Assembly: GCF_003014755.1 (NCBI RefSeq)
Contig: NZ_PYAW01000010.1
Location: forward strand, 62,001 to 126,000
DNA length: 64,000 nucleotides
From: Chitinophaga niastensis
Lineage (GTDB): Bacteria; Bacteroidota; Bacteroidia; Chitinophagales; Chitinophagaceae
Direction of reading: 5' to 3'
The notes under the pieces are model-generated. The model did not search any database. It saw nothing but the letters and a program-made list of their open reading frames with translations, and was not told where the DNA came from. A program made the position numbers and the translations under genes. Positions 51,187 to 61,532 of the stretch are shown in pieces. Numbering within the stretch: position 1 is the stretch's first letter; each line of letters opens with the position of its first letter.

Positions 51187-52329
51187 ATGAAGATAGGAGC
51201 ACTTTTACCAAGATCCACATTTCATCCCCTTTTGCATCACGATTTCCTGCAAGGCATGCAGGCTTACCTGCAATACCGGCAGGTAAGTGCGGAATTGCTA
51301 ACAGCCAATATTGAATTTGGTACAGATGCAGATATGATGCTGGAACAGGCAGAAAAGATGCTGCTGGAAAAACAGGTGGATGTATTGGTAGTATATGCAG
51401 ACCAGGAAGCGGTGAGCAAAATAGCAGCCCTGGCAAAACCATTGAACCGCCTGGTGCTGGTAGTACACAATGGTGCTAAATATATGCACGACTGGGAACC
51501 TCATCCTACAGTGCTGTCACACACGCTTAACAACATCATTCATTGCAGACTTACCGGTCGTTATGCAGCTGATATTTCAAAGAATGCTGCTGTATGTACC
51601 TCGTTCTACGATGGCGGTTATTCACATAATCATGCCCTGGTACAGTCATATATGGATAACGGCGGCAACGTTGCTTATAACTTCGTGGGCCAATACAAAG
51701 TGAAAGAATTCAACTCCGCTCCGCTGCATGATTTTCTGCGGACTAACGCGCACGTACAAACGTTGCTGGCACTTTTCAACGGCGACCTGGCGCATTGTTT
51801 TCTTCAACAACTGCAGGATGCTGATGTAACACCCGGCTTACAGCTATTCGGCAGCCCTATGTTGCTGGATGAAAGCTTAACTGCAGTGCATGGCGCACTG
51901 AAATTGCCATTCCGTATCAGCGGATACGTACCATGGATATCATCTCTCCATAACAATGCTAATCAACTGCTGAAGACACAGTTCCAAAGTCACACTGGCC
52001 GCGAAGCCAACCTCCCCGGTATGCACGGGTGGGATACCGCTATTATACTGGAACATATTTTCAATACCGCAAACATACACCACTTCAAAGCAAGGGATAT
52101 ACTGGCAGCACTCAGCGATGTTACGCTGGATAGCCCGCGCGGCTCCCTTTGCATGGACACTGCTACGCACCACATGATTGCCCCCGCATGGCTGGTGCAA
52201 ACTAACGAGGCGTTTGAGCCCGAAATAATCGGAGGAACAGATAACACTGCGCAGATCTGGCAGGAGATTGTGAATGAGAAGATACAGGGCGTATCTTCCG
52301 GCTGGATCAACACCTACCTCTGCGCCTAA
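51187..52329 (+). CDS. Periplasmic-binding-protein-like (type 1) protein lacking a signal peptide
   Basis: This is a protein of about 380 residues from ATG 51187 (MKIGALLPRSTFHPLLHHDF). The fold is that of Leu/Ile/Val-type substrate-binding proteins: QAEKMLLEKQVDVLVVYADQ, LVLVVHNGAKYMHDW, CTSFYDGGYSHNHALVQSYM and GMHGWDTAIILEHIF. No signal peptide or lipobox is present, and upstream in-frame codons overlap the preceding gene, so it should stay in the cytosol unless another export route is used. No ABC permease is adjacent. Its likely role is ligand sensing or binding for the tail-collar cluster. Confidence 0.8.
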   Translation: MKIGALLPRSTFHPLLHHDFLQGMQAYLQYRQVSAELLTANIEFGTDADMMLEQAEKMLLEKQVDVLVVYADQEAVSKIAALAKPLNRLVLVVHNGAKYMHDWEPHPTVLSHTLNNIIHCRLTGRYAADISKNAAVCTSFYDGGYSHNHALVQSYMDNGGNVAYNFVGQYKVKEFNSAPLHDFLRTNAHVQTLLALFNGDLAHCFLQQLQDADVTPGLQLFGSPMLLDESLTAVHGALKLPFRISGYVPWISSLHNNANQLLKTQFQSHTGREANLPGMHGWDTAIILEHIFNTANIHHFKARDILAALSDVTLDSPRGSLCMDTATHHMIAPAWLVQTNEAFEPEIIGGTDNTAQIWQEIVNEKIQGVSSGWINTYLCA

Positions 52330-52422
52330 ACAAGGCCCGGTAAGGTAATTTAAAATAATTTATCATCCTGAAAAACAGGGTGTATACTTATATATTTCTT
52401 ATACCAAAGACTTCCCCCCTAT

Positions 52423-55400
52423 ATGAAGTTAACTTTACTCAGGACAGTAATATCCCTGCTATTGCTCACCAGTATTTCGCAATGCGTGCAGGCGCAGGCC
52501 ATCGGCGCGGGCGACCTGGTGTTTACCGGGATCAACATATTTGATGACAACACCAATGGCGTCACGCAAAATGATGTTTTTTCGTTTGTCATGCTACGTG
52601 ATTGCCCGGCCAATACGCTCATTAACTTTACAGACCTGGGATGGACCGGTAGCGGCTTTCAGTCGCTCTCTTGTGCAGCAGGTACGGGTTCGCAAACAGA
52701 TGGTGTTATCACCTGGTCGTCCGGTAATACTGTTATACGTGCCGGTCAACAGGTGCTCATCTTCTGTAAATATGGACCTACAGCCTCCATCGGATATATT
52801 CAAACCGGAACCCCAACTGTCAGCACCGCATCAGCAGGCACTAAGGCATATATCAGTCTTGGCCTTGCCGGTGATCAGCTGTTTGCTTTCACCGGGAATA
52901 TTAATAGCCCTACGCTGATAGCGGGTATCAATGTGAACAGGAATTTCTGGGATTTATCTCTGGGTTCATGCGATTTCACCTCTTCCCAGTCTGTAATGCC
53001 GGCGACGACTGCTGTCCTTAACTTCCCCAGTATAAATGCGGTAAACGCAAGGTATTTGTGCGATATCCAAATCGGCTCTTCTGATCAACTGCGTAAGCAT
53101 CTCCAGAATACAACCTATTGGGGCATGGATAATACCCTCTCCTCAATCATCCCAATTTCCTATGACCTGAAAAAAGCACTGCCCTGCAACCTGACAATAG
53201 TCAATCCGGATGCAAGCGGTATTGTATATGTAAATAACCAGTCTGCCACACCTGGCGATGGCCACAACTGGACCTCTCCCTTGCCTGAGTTACGTGATGC
53301 ACTCATTGCTGCTGCTGATCCACTCAACAGCATCACCCAAATATGGGTGGCTAAAGGCGTTTACAAGCCTACTGCCAACCTTAATCCGAACTTCACCTTT
53401 TCAATTCCCTTCAATGTCGCTGTTTATGGCGGTTTTGCGGGCAATGAGCTAACAGTTGCCGCACGCAACATTGCTGCCAACCCGGTGATCCTCTCCGGAG
53501 ACCTACAGGGCAATGATGTGAACACCGCCGGTGTGGTAATAAAAGCGTCCGACATAGCTGGCACCAACAGCTATACGCTGGTCAAGTTCATCAATACCGG
53601 TCCTCTGACGCTGCTCGATGGTGTAATTATTACTGGTGGAGCATCCCCATTCCAGGGCGGCGGCATCTACAGCTCAAATGGCAATGCAAAGATTACAAAT
53701 ACACGATTTTATGGTAATTCAGCTCCCTCAAGCGGAGGCGCTGCGTCCTTTAATGGCCTTGGTACTATAGAGCTAACCAACTGTACTTTCTTTGGTAACC
53801 GAAGCGGGCTACAGGGCGGTGCTATCTTTCAGTCCAACAGTACACTAAAGCTTACCAACGTTACTATCAGCGGCAACAATGCAGCTACTGAAGGCGCTGG
53901 TGTAGCAACGACCGGAGGCACCTTTACTGCATACAACAGTATCATATCAGGTAATACCTCTGCTAATAGTTCCAAGGATACTTACTTCTCCGGTACTACC
54001 ACCGGCATTAATTATACCATTCTGAGTGATCAGTATTACACCAGTTCCGGCAGCCAGCAAAGTACGCTGCCTGTGCAGTTTACAAACTCCAACACCGGTG
54101 ACCTGCGGTTAACGCCGGGCAACTTCGCTATCAATAAAGGCGATCCGCAAACAAACAATACCGGCTATGCAGCGCAGGCCGGAACATCGGATCTTGCCGG
54201 CCAACCACGCATCAGCAATACTGTTATTGACCTGGGCGCATTTGAACTACAGGCACAATCGCAAACAATTACCTTCCCTGCTTTTTCAACTGCTATCTAT
54301 GGTGATGTAAACATTGATCCGCAGGCGACTACTACCGGAGATGCCACTATTACCTATACATCCGGTAATACAGCAGTAGCACAGGTGATTGGCAACAAAA
54401 TCAAAGCTGTCGGCGTCGGCACTGCCGTGGTCACAGCCAATGCTGCAGCTACCAGCAGTTACCTGGCAGCAACTCCTGTAACACGAACCATTACTGTAAA
54501 TAAAAAGGCCCTGCTGGTAACAGCCAACGATGTAAGCCGACCGTACAGCACTGCCAATCCGGCTGCTACATTCACTTACAGCGGATTTGTAAATAGTGAG
54601 GATGCAAGTGTTATCACCGGCACAATAAATGCCACTTACGGCGGTAATGCAGGCAGCCCTGCTGGTACCTATGCTATTACAACTGATGTAAGCGGCGCCA
54701 GTGCAGCTAATTACTCGTTGTCCGGAGCAAATGGTACATTAACCATTACACCACAGCCGCAAACAATCACTTTCACTGCTCCAACCAACGTTACTTACGG
54801 TGCAGCTCCGCTGACACTGCCGCTCAATACCGACGCAGGAGTGGCTATCGTTTACAATGTTGTTTCCGGGCCGGCTACTGTTAGCGGTAATACCCTTACC
54901 ATCACCGGCGCCGGTGATGTAACGATTACTGCTAATCAACCGGGAGATGGTAATCATGCTGCAGCAGCTCAGGTGAGTCAAACTTTCACTGTTGCCAAAG
55001 CAGTGCTCATAGTAGCTGGTAATGATAAAAGCAAGCCATATAAGCAACCCAACCCGGTGCTTGATTATACCATTACCGGATTTGTGAACGGAGATAATAG
55101 CAGCGTAGTAAGCAACATACCAGACATCAGCACTACAGCAGACATTAACAGTAACGTAGGTGCATATCCGATATTGGTAAGCATTGGTACGTTAAGTGCA
55201 GCTAATTATTCGTTCAGTTTCACGAACGGTAATCTGATCGTTGTCAAAGCAGCACAGACCATCACCTTCCCCAATCTCACCACTAAGGCATACGGAAGTG
55301 CTCCTTTTGATCCTGGTGCTACCAGCGATGGAGGTCTGCCAATTACTTACTCGATAATAGGTCCGGCTACCATTAGCGGCAACATCCTCACCATTACAGG

Positions 55401-58400
55401 TGCAGGCAGCATCACTGTTACCGCCCAACAAAGCGGAGATCCTAATTACAATGCGGCTACACCCGTTTTAAGAGGATTTTCTGTCACGAAGGCGATGCTG
55501 ATAATAAAACCTGACGATAAACAAAGGTTATTTGGACAAAATAACCCGGTACTTACTTATACTTATAGCGGACTTGTTAATGGTGAAGATAACAGTGTGG
55601 TAATTGGTACGCCAACACTCAGCACCACCGCCGATATCAACAGCATGCCAGGTAATTACCCGATCACCATTACCAACCTGGGTTCCCTGAGTGCTGCTAA
55701 TTACACTTTACTCCCTGCTAATGGAAGTTTGTCCGTACTCACAGCACCGCAGACCATCAACTTCCCGATAGTATCCGATAAAACATACGGAGATGCACCG
55801 GTTACGCTCAATGCTAACAGCAGCAGTGGTTTACCTGTTACCTACAATGTAACAAGCGGACCAGCTACTATCAGTGGCAATACGCTTACTTTCACCGGTA
55901 CCGGCAGTGTAACCATAACAGCCGATCAGGCCGGAGATGGTGGTCATACCCCGGCGCCGCAGGCCACGCAAACATTCAACGTTAACAAGGCTACGCTGAC
56001 CGTAACCGCTAATAATAAAACAAAAGCTTATCTGCAGGCTAATCCTGCGCTCGATTATACCATTACCGGTTTTGTAAATGCAGACAATAGCAGCGTAGTA
56101 AGCGGCACTGCTACCATCAATACGACTGCTGTCAGCAACAGCGCACCAGGCACCTATCCTATTACAGTGAGTGCGGGTAACCTGAGTGCAGCCAATTACT
56201 TATTCAGCTTTGTAAATGGTTCCATCAACATTACGCAGGCAACACAAACAATCACCTTTGCTCCTTTATCCGGCAAAACATACGGCAATGCGCCAGTTAC
56301 GCTCAACGCCACCAGTGATGCAGGCTTACCCGTAACGTACACGGTTACATCGGGTCCTGCTACAATCAGCGGCAACACCCTCACCATCACCGGTACAGGC
56401 AATGTTACCGTAACAGCAACACAACCTGGTGATGCCAACTACAACGCAGCTACGCCTGTCAGCAACTCCTTCCTGGTAGCTCCTGCTACCCTGACGGTAA
56501 AAGCTGATGATCAACAGAAAGTATACGGCGCAAATAATCCGGCACTTACTTATACCATCACTGGTTTTGTAAACAGCGATAACAGCAGCGTAGTAAGCGG
56601 TACACCGGTACTCAACACCATCGCAGATAACAGCAGTGTGGTGGGTAATTATCCGATCACCGTTACAACGGGCACATTAAATGCGGCTAATTATACCTTC
56701 ACCACTGCCAATGGTACATTAACGGTTGGACTGGCAGCACAAACCATCACCTTCCCGGCTATCTCCAATAAAACATATGGAGATGCAGCGTTTGCGCTCA
56801 ATGCTACCAGCAGCAGCGCACTGCCTGTTACTTATAGTGTGGTGAGCGGACCGGCAACTATCAGCGGCAACACAGTTACTATTACCGGCACAGGTAGTGT
56901 AACCATCGCAGCTGACCAGGCAGGTAATAGCAACTACTCGGCAGCGCCACAGTCCACACAAACATTCAGCATTAACAAGGCTACGCTGACCATAACCGCT
57001 AATAATAAAACAAAAGCTTACCTGCAGGCTAATCCTACGCTTGACTATACCATTACCGGTTTTGTAAATGCAGACAATAGCAGCGTAGTAAGCGGCACTG
57101 CTACCATCAATACGACTGCTGTCAGCAACAGCGCACCAGGCACCTATCCTATCACAGTGAGTGCAGGTAACCTGAGCGCTGCCAATTATTCCTTCAGCTT
57201 TGTAAATGGTTCCATCAGCATTACGCAGGCAGCACAAACAATCACCTTTGCTCCTTTATCCGGCAAAACATACGGCAATGCGCCGGTTACGCTCAACGCT
57301 ACCAGTGATGCAGGCTTACCAGTAACGTACACGGTTACATCGGGTCCTGCTACTATCAGCGGCAACACCCTCACCATCACCGGTGCAGGCAATCTTACCG
57401 TAACAGCAACACAACCTGGTGATGCTAACTACAACGCAGCAACGCCTGTCAGCAATTCCTTCCTGGTAGCTCCTGCTACCCTGACGGTGAAAGCTGATGA
57501 TCTGCAGAAAATATACGGCGCAAATAATCCGGCACTTACTTACACCATTACCGGTTTTGTAAACAGCGATAACAGCAGTGTAGTAAGTGGTACACCAGTA
57601 CTCAATACCATCGCAAATAACAGCAGCATAGTAGGTAATTATCCGATCACCGTTACAACGGGCACATTAAATGCGGCTAATTATACCTTCACCACTGCCA
57701 ACGGTACATTAACGGTTGGACTGGCAGCACAAACCATCACCTTCCCGGCTATCTCCAATAAAACATATGGAGATGCAGCGTTTGCGCTCAATGCTACCAG
57801 CAACAGCGCACTGCCTGTTACTTACAGTGTGGTAAGCGGACCAGCAACTATCAGCGGCAACACGGTTACCATTACCGGCACAGGTAGTGTAACCATCGCA
57901 GCTGACCAGGCAGGTAACAGCAACCACTCAGCAGCGCCACAGTCCACGCAAACATTCAGCGTTAACAAGGCTACGCTGACCGTAACCGCTAATAATAAAA
58001 CAAAGGTTTATCTGCAGGCTAATCCTACGCTTGATTATACCATTATCGGTTTTGTAAATGCAGACAATAACAGCGTAGTAAGCGGCACTGCTACCATCAA
58101 TACAACAGCTGCCATCAACAGCGCACCAGGCACCTATCCTATTACAGTGAGTGCGGGTAACCTGAGTGCAGCCAATTATTCGTTCAGCTTTGTAAATGGT
58201 TCCATCAGCATTACACAGGCAGTACAAACAATCACTTTTGCTCCTTTATCCGGCAAAACATACGGCAATGCGCCATTTGCGCTCAACGCCACCAGTGATG
58301 CAGGCTTACCAGTAACGTACACGGTTACATCGGGTCCTGCTACAATCAGCGGCAACACCCTCACCATCACCGGTGCAGGCAATGTTACCGTAACAGCAAC

Positions 58401-61191
58401 ACAACCTGGTGATGCCAACTACAACGCAGCTACGCCTGTCAGCAACGCCTTCCTGGTAGCCCCTGCTACCCTGACGGTAAAAGCTGATGATCTGCAGAAA
58501 ATATACGGCGCAAATAATCCGGCACTTACTTACACCATCACCGGTTTTGTAAACAGCGATAACAGCAGCGTAGTAAGTGGTACACCGGTACTCAATACCA
58601 TCGCAAATAACAGCAGCATAGTAGGTAATTATCCGATCACCGTTACAACGGGCACATTAAATGCGGCTAATTATACCTTCACCACCGTCAACGGTACATT
58701 AACAGTTGCACTGACAGCACAGACCATCACCTTCCCGGCTATCTCCAATAAAACATATGGAGATGCAGCGTTTGCGCTCAATGCTACCAGCAACAGCGGA
58801 CTACCTGTTACTTACAGTGTGGTAAGCGGACCAGCAACTATCAGCGGCAACACAGTTACCATCACCGGCGCAGGCAGCGTAACTATCGCAGCTGACCAGG
58901 CAGGTAACAGCAACTACTCAGCGGCGCCACAGTCCACACAAACATTCAGCGTTAACAAGGCTACGCTGACCGTAACCGCTAATAATAAAACAAAGGTTTA
59001 TCTGCAGGCTAATCCTACGCTTGACTATACCATTACCGGTTTTGTAAATGCAGACAATAGTAGTGTAGTAAGCGGCACTGCTGCCATCAATACGACTGCT
59101 GTCAGCAACAGCGTACCAGCCATTTATCCTATCACAGTGAGTGCGGGTAACCTGAACGCAGCCAATTATTCGTTCAGCTTTGTAAATGGTTCCATCAGCA
59201 TTACGCAGGCGGCACAAACAATCACCTTTGCTCCTTTATCCGGCAAAACATACGGCAATGCGCCATTTACGCTCAACGCCACCAGTGATGCAGGGTTACC
59301 AATAACATACACGGTTACATCGGGTCCTGCTACTATCAGCGGCAACACCCTCACCATCACCGGTGCAGGCAATGTTACCGTAACAGCAACACAACCTGGT
59401 GATGCTAACTACAACGCAGCAACGCCTGTCAGCAACGCCTTCCTGGTAGCTCCTGCTACCCTGACGGTAAAAGCTGATGATCAACAGAAAATATACGGCA
59501 CTAATAATCCGGCACTTACTTATACCATCACCGGTTTTGTAAACAGCGATAATAGCAGCGTAGTAAGTGGTACACCGGTACTCAACACCATCGCAAATAA
59601 CAGCAGCGGGGTGGGTAGTTATCCGATCACCGTTACGGTGAATACCTTAAATGCGGCTAATTATACCTTCACCACCGTCAACGGTACATTAACGGTTGCA
59701 CTGACAGCACAAACCATCACCTTCCCGGCTATCTCCAATAAAACATATGGAGATGCAGCGTTTGCGCTCAATGCTACCAGCAGCAGCGCACTGCCTGTTA
59801 CTTACAGTGTGGTGAGCGGACCAGCAACTATCAGCGGCAACACAGTTACTATTACCGGCGCAGGCAGCATAACCATCGCAGCTAACCAGCCAGGTAACAG
59901 CAACTACTCAGCGGCGACACAAGCCACACAAACATTTAGTGTTAACAAGACTACGCTGACAGTTAAAGCCAAAAATGATACACGTACCTATACCGGCACT
60001 GCCTATACAGGTGGCAACGGTGCGGACTTTAACGGGTTTGTTAACGGAGATGATGCTACGAAACTGAACGGCAGTATCACTTACACCGGCAACTCACAGG
60101 GAGCCGTAAATGCAGGCATTTATATCATTACTCCGGCAGGTTTAACCAGTAGTAATTATATCATTACCTATGCAGATGGTCAGCTGAATATTGCACGTGC
60201 CACACAGCAAATCATATTCAGCGCTATAGGTAATAAGAACCAGGGAGATCCTGATTTCATGCTTACTGCCACCAGCAATTCCGGACTACCGGTTACCTTT
60301 ACCACCGACAACACGCAGGTGATCAGCCTCAATGGTAATACCGCTCACATAGGAGTAGCAGGCACCGTTCATATCAGCGTTTCACAAGCTGGTGACAACA
60401 ACTACGAGCCAGCGCAAACAGTTATACAAACGATACAGGTAACCGCCTGGAGCGCACCAGTGATCACTGCTCAGGGCAACCTCATCATATGCGAAGGCAA
60501 TACGGTAACATTACAGTCCACTACCGCTCCTGCTTATGAATGGTATCGCAACAACATCCTGATACCAGGAGCAGCCAGCGGATCACTGACAGTAACTGAA
60601 AGTGGCAGCTATACAGTAAAAGCCATCTATAATAACAACTTCAGCATTAGCTCAGCAGCTGTAAGCGTAACTGTAAATCCATTGCCTGTCGGAAATGTAC
60701 AGGTGAACGGCAATACTACTATCAGTAAGGGAGAAACGGTAAGACTCATCGCTTCCGGTGGCAACACCTATGCATGGGATCCTGCTGCAGGGGTGAGCGA
60801 CCCGGCTACAGCAACAACGATGGCCCGTCCGGCAACAACTACTACTTACCAGGTAACCATCACCAGCATTGCCGGTTGCAGCGTTACCAAAGAAATCACT
60901 ATCACGGTAAAAGAAGACTATAAGCTGGAAGCCACCAATATCCTTACTCCTAATGGCGATGGTAAAAACGACCTCTGGATCGTAAAGAATATTGACATGT
61001 ACCCGCAGAATGAAGTAAAGGTATTTGATCGTTCAGGGCGTATGATATATCACCAACGCAGCTATAACAACAACTGGAATGGCACTGTAAACGGTCACCC
61101 GCTGGCAGAAGGTACTTATTACTATATCATAGATCTGGGTAATAATAAACCGCAATTCAAAGGATTTATTACCGTCATCCGTGAAAATTAA
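52423..61191 (+). CDS. Giant secreted MBG-repeat protein with T9SS type B (CHU_C) sorting domain
   Basis: This is a 2922-residue surface or extracellular protein. Layout: signal peptide (LLLLTSISQCVQAQ); an N-terminal beta domain (about 27-240); a beta-helix (about 265-600: GGGIYSSNGNAKITNTRFYG, GGAIFQSNSTLKLTNVTISG); about 12 units of Ig-like plus MBG modules (616-2596; LPVTYTVTSGPATISGNTLT, YGANNPALTYTITGFVNSDN), 11 of exactly 165 residues; Ig/PKD-like domains; and a gliding-motility-type C-terminal domain (NILTPNGDGKNDLWIVKNID; VFDRSGRMIYHQ). It should be secreted by the type IX system and act as an adhesin. Which repeats vary between strains is unknown. Confidence 0.93.
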   Translation: MKLTLLRTVISLLLLTSISQCVQAQAIGAGDLVFTGINIFDDNTNGVTQNDVFSFVMLRDCPANTLINFTDLGWTGSGFQSLSCAAGTGSQTDGVITWSSGNTVIRAGQQVLIFCKYGPTASIGYIQTGTPTVSTASAGTKAYISLGLAGDQLFAFTGNINSPTLIAGINVNRNFWDLSLGSCDFTSSQSVMPATTAVLNFPSINAVNARYLCDIQIGSSDQLRKHLQNTTYWGMDNTLSSIIPISYDLKKALPCNLTIVNPDASGIVYVNNQSATPGDGHNWTSPLPELRDALIAAADPLNSITQIWVAKGVYKPTANLNPNFTFSIPFNVAVYGGFAGNELTVAARNIAANPVILSGDLQGNDVNTAGVVIKASDIAGTNSYTLVKFINTGPLTLLDGVIITGGASPFQGGGIYSSNGNAKITNTRFYGNSAPSSGGAASFNGLGTIELTNCTFFGNRSGLQGGAIFQSNSTLKLTNVTISGNNAATEGAGVATTGGTFTAYNSIISGNTSANSSKDTYFSGTTTGINYTILSDQYYTSSGSQQSTLPVQFTNSNTGDLRLTPGNFAINKGDPQTNNTGYAAQAGTSDLAGQPRISNTVIDLGAFELQAQSQTITFPAFSTAIYGDVNIDPQATTTGDATITYTSGNTAVAQVIGNKIKAVGVGTAVVTANAAATSSYLAATPVTRTITVNKKALLVTANDVSRPYSTANPAATFTYSGFVNSEDASVITGTINATYGGNAGSPAGTYAITTDVSGASAANYSLSGANGTLTITPQPQTITFTAPTNVTYGAAPLTLPLNTDAGVAIVYNVVSGPATVSGNTLTITGAGDVTITANQPGDGNHAAAAQVSQTFTVAKAVLIVAGNDKSKPYKQPNPVLDYTITGFVNGDNSSVVSNIPDISTTADINSNVGAYPILVSIGTLSAANYSFSFTNGNLIVVKAAQTITFPNLTTKAYGSAPFDPGATSDGGLPITYSIIGPATISGNILTITGAGSITVTAQQSGDPNYNAATPVLRGFSVTKAMLIIKPDDKQRLFGQNNPVLTYTYSGLVNGEDNSVVIGTPTLSTTADINSMPGNYPITITNLGSLSAANYTLLPANGSLSVLTAPQTINFPIVSDKTYGDAPVTLNANSSSGLPVTYNVTSGPATISGNTLTFTGTGSVTITADQAGDGGHTPAPQATQTFNVNKATLTVTANNKTKAYLQANPALDYTITGFVNADNSSVVSGTATINTTAVSNSAPGTYPITVSAGNLSAANYLFSFVNGSINITQATQTITFAPLSGKTYGNAPVTLNATSDAGLPVTYTVTSGPATISGNTLTITGTGNVTVTATQPGDANYNAATPVSNSFLVAPATLTVKADDQQKVYGANNPALTYTITGFVNSDNSSVVSGTPVLNTIADNSSVVGNYPITVTTGTLNAANYTFTTANGTLTVGLAAQTITFPAISNKTYGDAAFALNATSSSALPVTYSVVSGPATISGNTVTITGTGSVTIAADQAGNSNYSAAPQSTQTFSINKATLTITANNKTKAYLQANPTLDYTITGFVNADNSSVVSGTATINTTAVSNSAPGTYPITVSAGNLSAANYSFSFVNGSISITQAAQTITFAPLSGKTYGNAPVTLNATSDAGLPVTYTVTSGPATISGNTLTITGAGNLTVTATQPGDANYNAATPVSNSFLVAPATLTVKADDLQKIYGANNPALTYTITGFVNSDNSSVVSGTPVLNTIANNSSIVGNYPITVTTGTLNAANYTFTTANGTLTVGLAAQTITFPAISNKTYGDAAFALNATSNSALPVTYSVVSGPATISGNTVTITGTGSVTIAADQAGNSNHSAAPQSTQTFSVNKATLTVTANNKTKVYLQANPTLDYTIIGFVNADNNSVVSGTATINTTAAINSAPGTYPITVSAGNLSAANYSFSFVNGSISITQAVQTITFAPLSGKTYGNAPFALNATSDAGLPVTYTVTSGPATISGNTLTITGAGNVTVTATQPGDANYNAATPVSNAFLVAPATLTVKADDLQKIYGANNPALTYTITGFVNSDNSSVVSGTPVLNTIANNSSIVGNYPITVTTGTLNAANYTFTTVNGTLTVALTAQTITFPAISNKTYGDAAFALNATSNSGLPVTYSVVSGPATISGNTVTITGAGSVTIAADQAGNSNYSAAPQSTQTFSVNKATLTVTANNKTKVYLQANPTLDYTITGFVNADNSSVVSGTAAINTTAVSNSVPAIYPITVSAGNLNAANYSFSFVNGSISITQAAQTITFAPLSGKTYGNAPFTLNATSDAGLPITYTVTSGPATISGNTLTITGAGNVTVTATQPGDANYNAATPVSNAFLVAPATLTVKADDQQKIYGTNNPALTYTITGFVNSDNSSVVSGTPVLNTIANNSSGVGSYPITVTVNTLNAANYTFTTVNGTLTVALTAQTITFPAISNKTYGDAAFALNATSSSALPVTYSVVSGPATISGNTVTITGAGSITIAANQPGNSNYSAATQATQTFSVNKTTLTVKAKNDTRTYTGTAYTGGNGADFNGFVNGDDATKLNGSITYTGNSQGAVNAGIYIITPAGLTSSNYIITYADGQLNIARATQQIIFSAIGNKNQGDPDFMLTATSNSGLPVTFTTDNTQVISLNGNTAHIGVAGTVHISVSQAGDNNYEPAQTVIQTIQVTAWSAPVITAQGNLIICEGNTVTLQSTTAPAYEWYRNNILIPGAASGSLTVTESGSYTVKAIYNNNFSISSAAVSVTVNPLPVGNVQVNGNTTISKGETVRLIASGGNTYAWDPAAGVSDPATATTMARPATTTTYQVTITSIAGCSVTKEITITVKEDYKLEATNILTPNGDGKNDLWIVKNIDMYPQNEVKVFDRSGRMIYHQRSYNNNWNGTVNGHPLAEGTYYYIIDLGNNKPQFKGFITVIREN
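54766..60210 (+). repeat. Eleven 495-bp units, alternating as 990-bp higher-order repeats
   Basis: Equivalent positions start at 54766, 55261, 55756, 56251, 56746, 57241, 57736, 58231, 58726, 59221 and 59716, and the next homologous start is 60211. Every interval is exactly 495 bp, with no insertion or deletion. From 56251 two variants alternate (starting TFAPLSGKTYGNAP and TFPAISNKTYGDAA), so copies 990 bp apart are nearly identical by eye while 495-bp neighbours differ more. The earlier units (54766-56250) are more diverged. Confidence 0.95.
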
Positions 61192-61532
61192 GCACAGCGG
61201 AACTTTTAAACTGAACCTGTTCAGCTAGCATTTTCCGTCATTGAAACATTTGCCGTCATTTCAATACCTTCAGCGTTTTGCCGGGTATTGGGATGGCGGC
61301 AAATAGTTTTAAGGCAAATGATCATCTATAAATGAGTGTAATATTACCAGAAGCGAAGACTACTCAACTGGAGGCATCATTGTTTCTCAGAAAAACACTG
61401 CAATAATTATCTATATAAAAAGAAGACCTGCGCACTGCGCAGGCCTTATAAAACGCCAGTATCCCCTCTGGTGTACATCAATATGTCGCACATATTAAGC
61501 AGTATTTAGCAAAACCCGAAATTCACATTATT
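61192..61532. other. Intergenic region after the giant gene
   Basis: This 341-bp gap lies between the convergent giant gene and the Old Yellow Enzyme gene. It holds the hairpin at 61427-61443. No ORF or second palindrome of note was found. Confidence 0.5.
61427..61443 (-). terminator. Terminator of the OYE operon
   Basis: Stem CCTGCGCA / TGCGCAGG around one base, followed on the minus strand by TCTTCTTTTTATA. It lies 90 bp after the OYE stop codon. Confidence 0.7.

Noticed and set aside
54739..59484. Series of similar minus-strand open frames inside the giant gene
   Set aside because: They repeat at the 495/990-bp period of the plus-strand coding repeat, have low-complexity composition and no domain. 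They are mirror frames of the real gene.
54766..60210. CRISPR-like periodic array
   Set aside because: Units are 495 bp, protein coding and continuous, with no short repeat plus unique spacer structure, and no cas gene is nearby.
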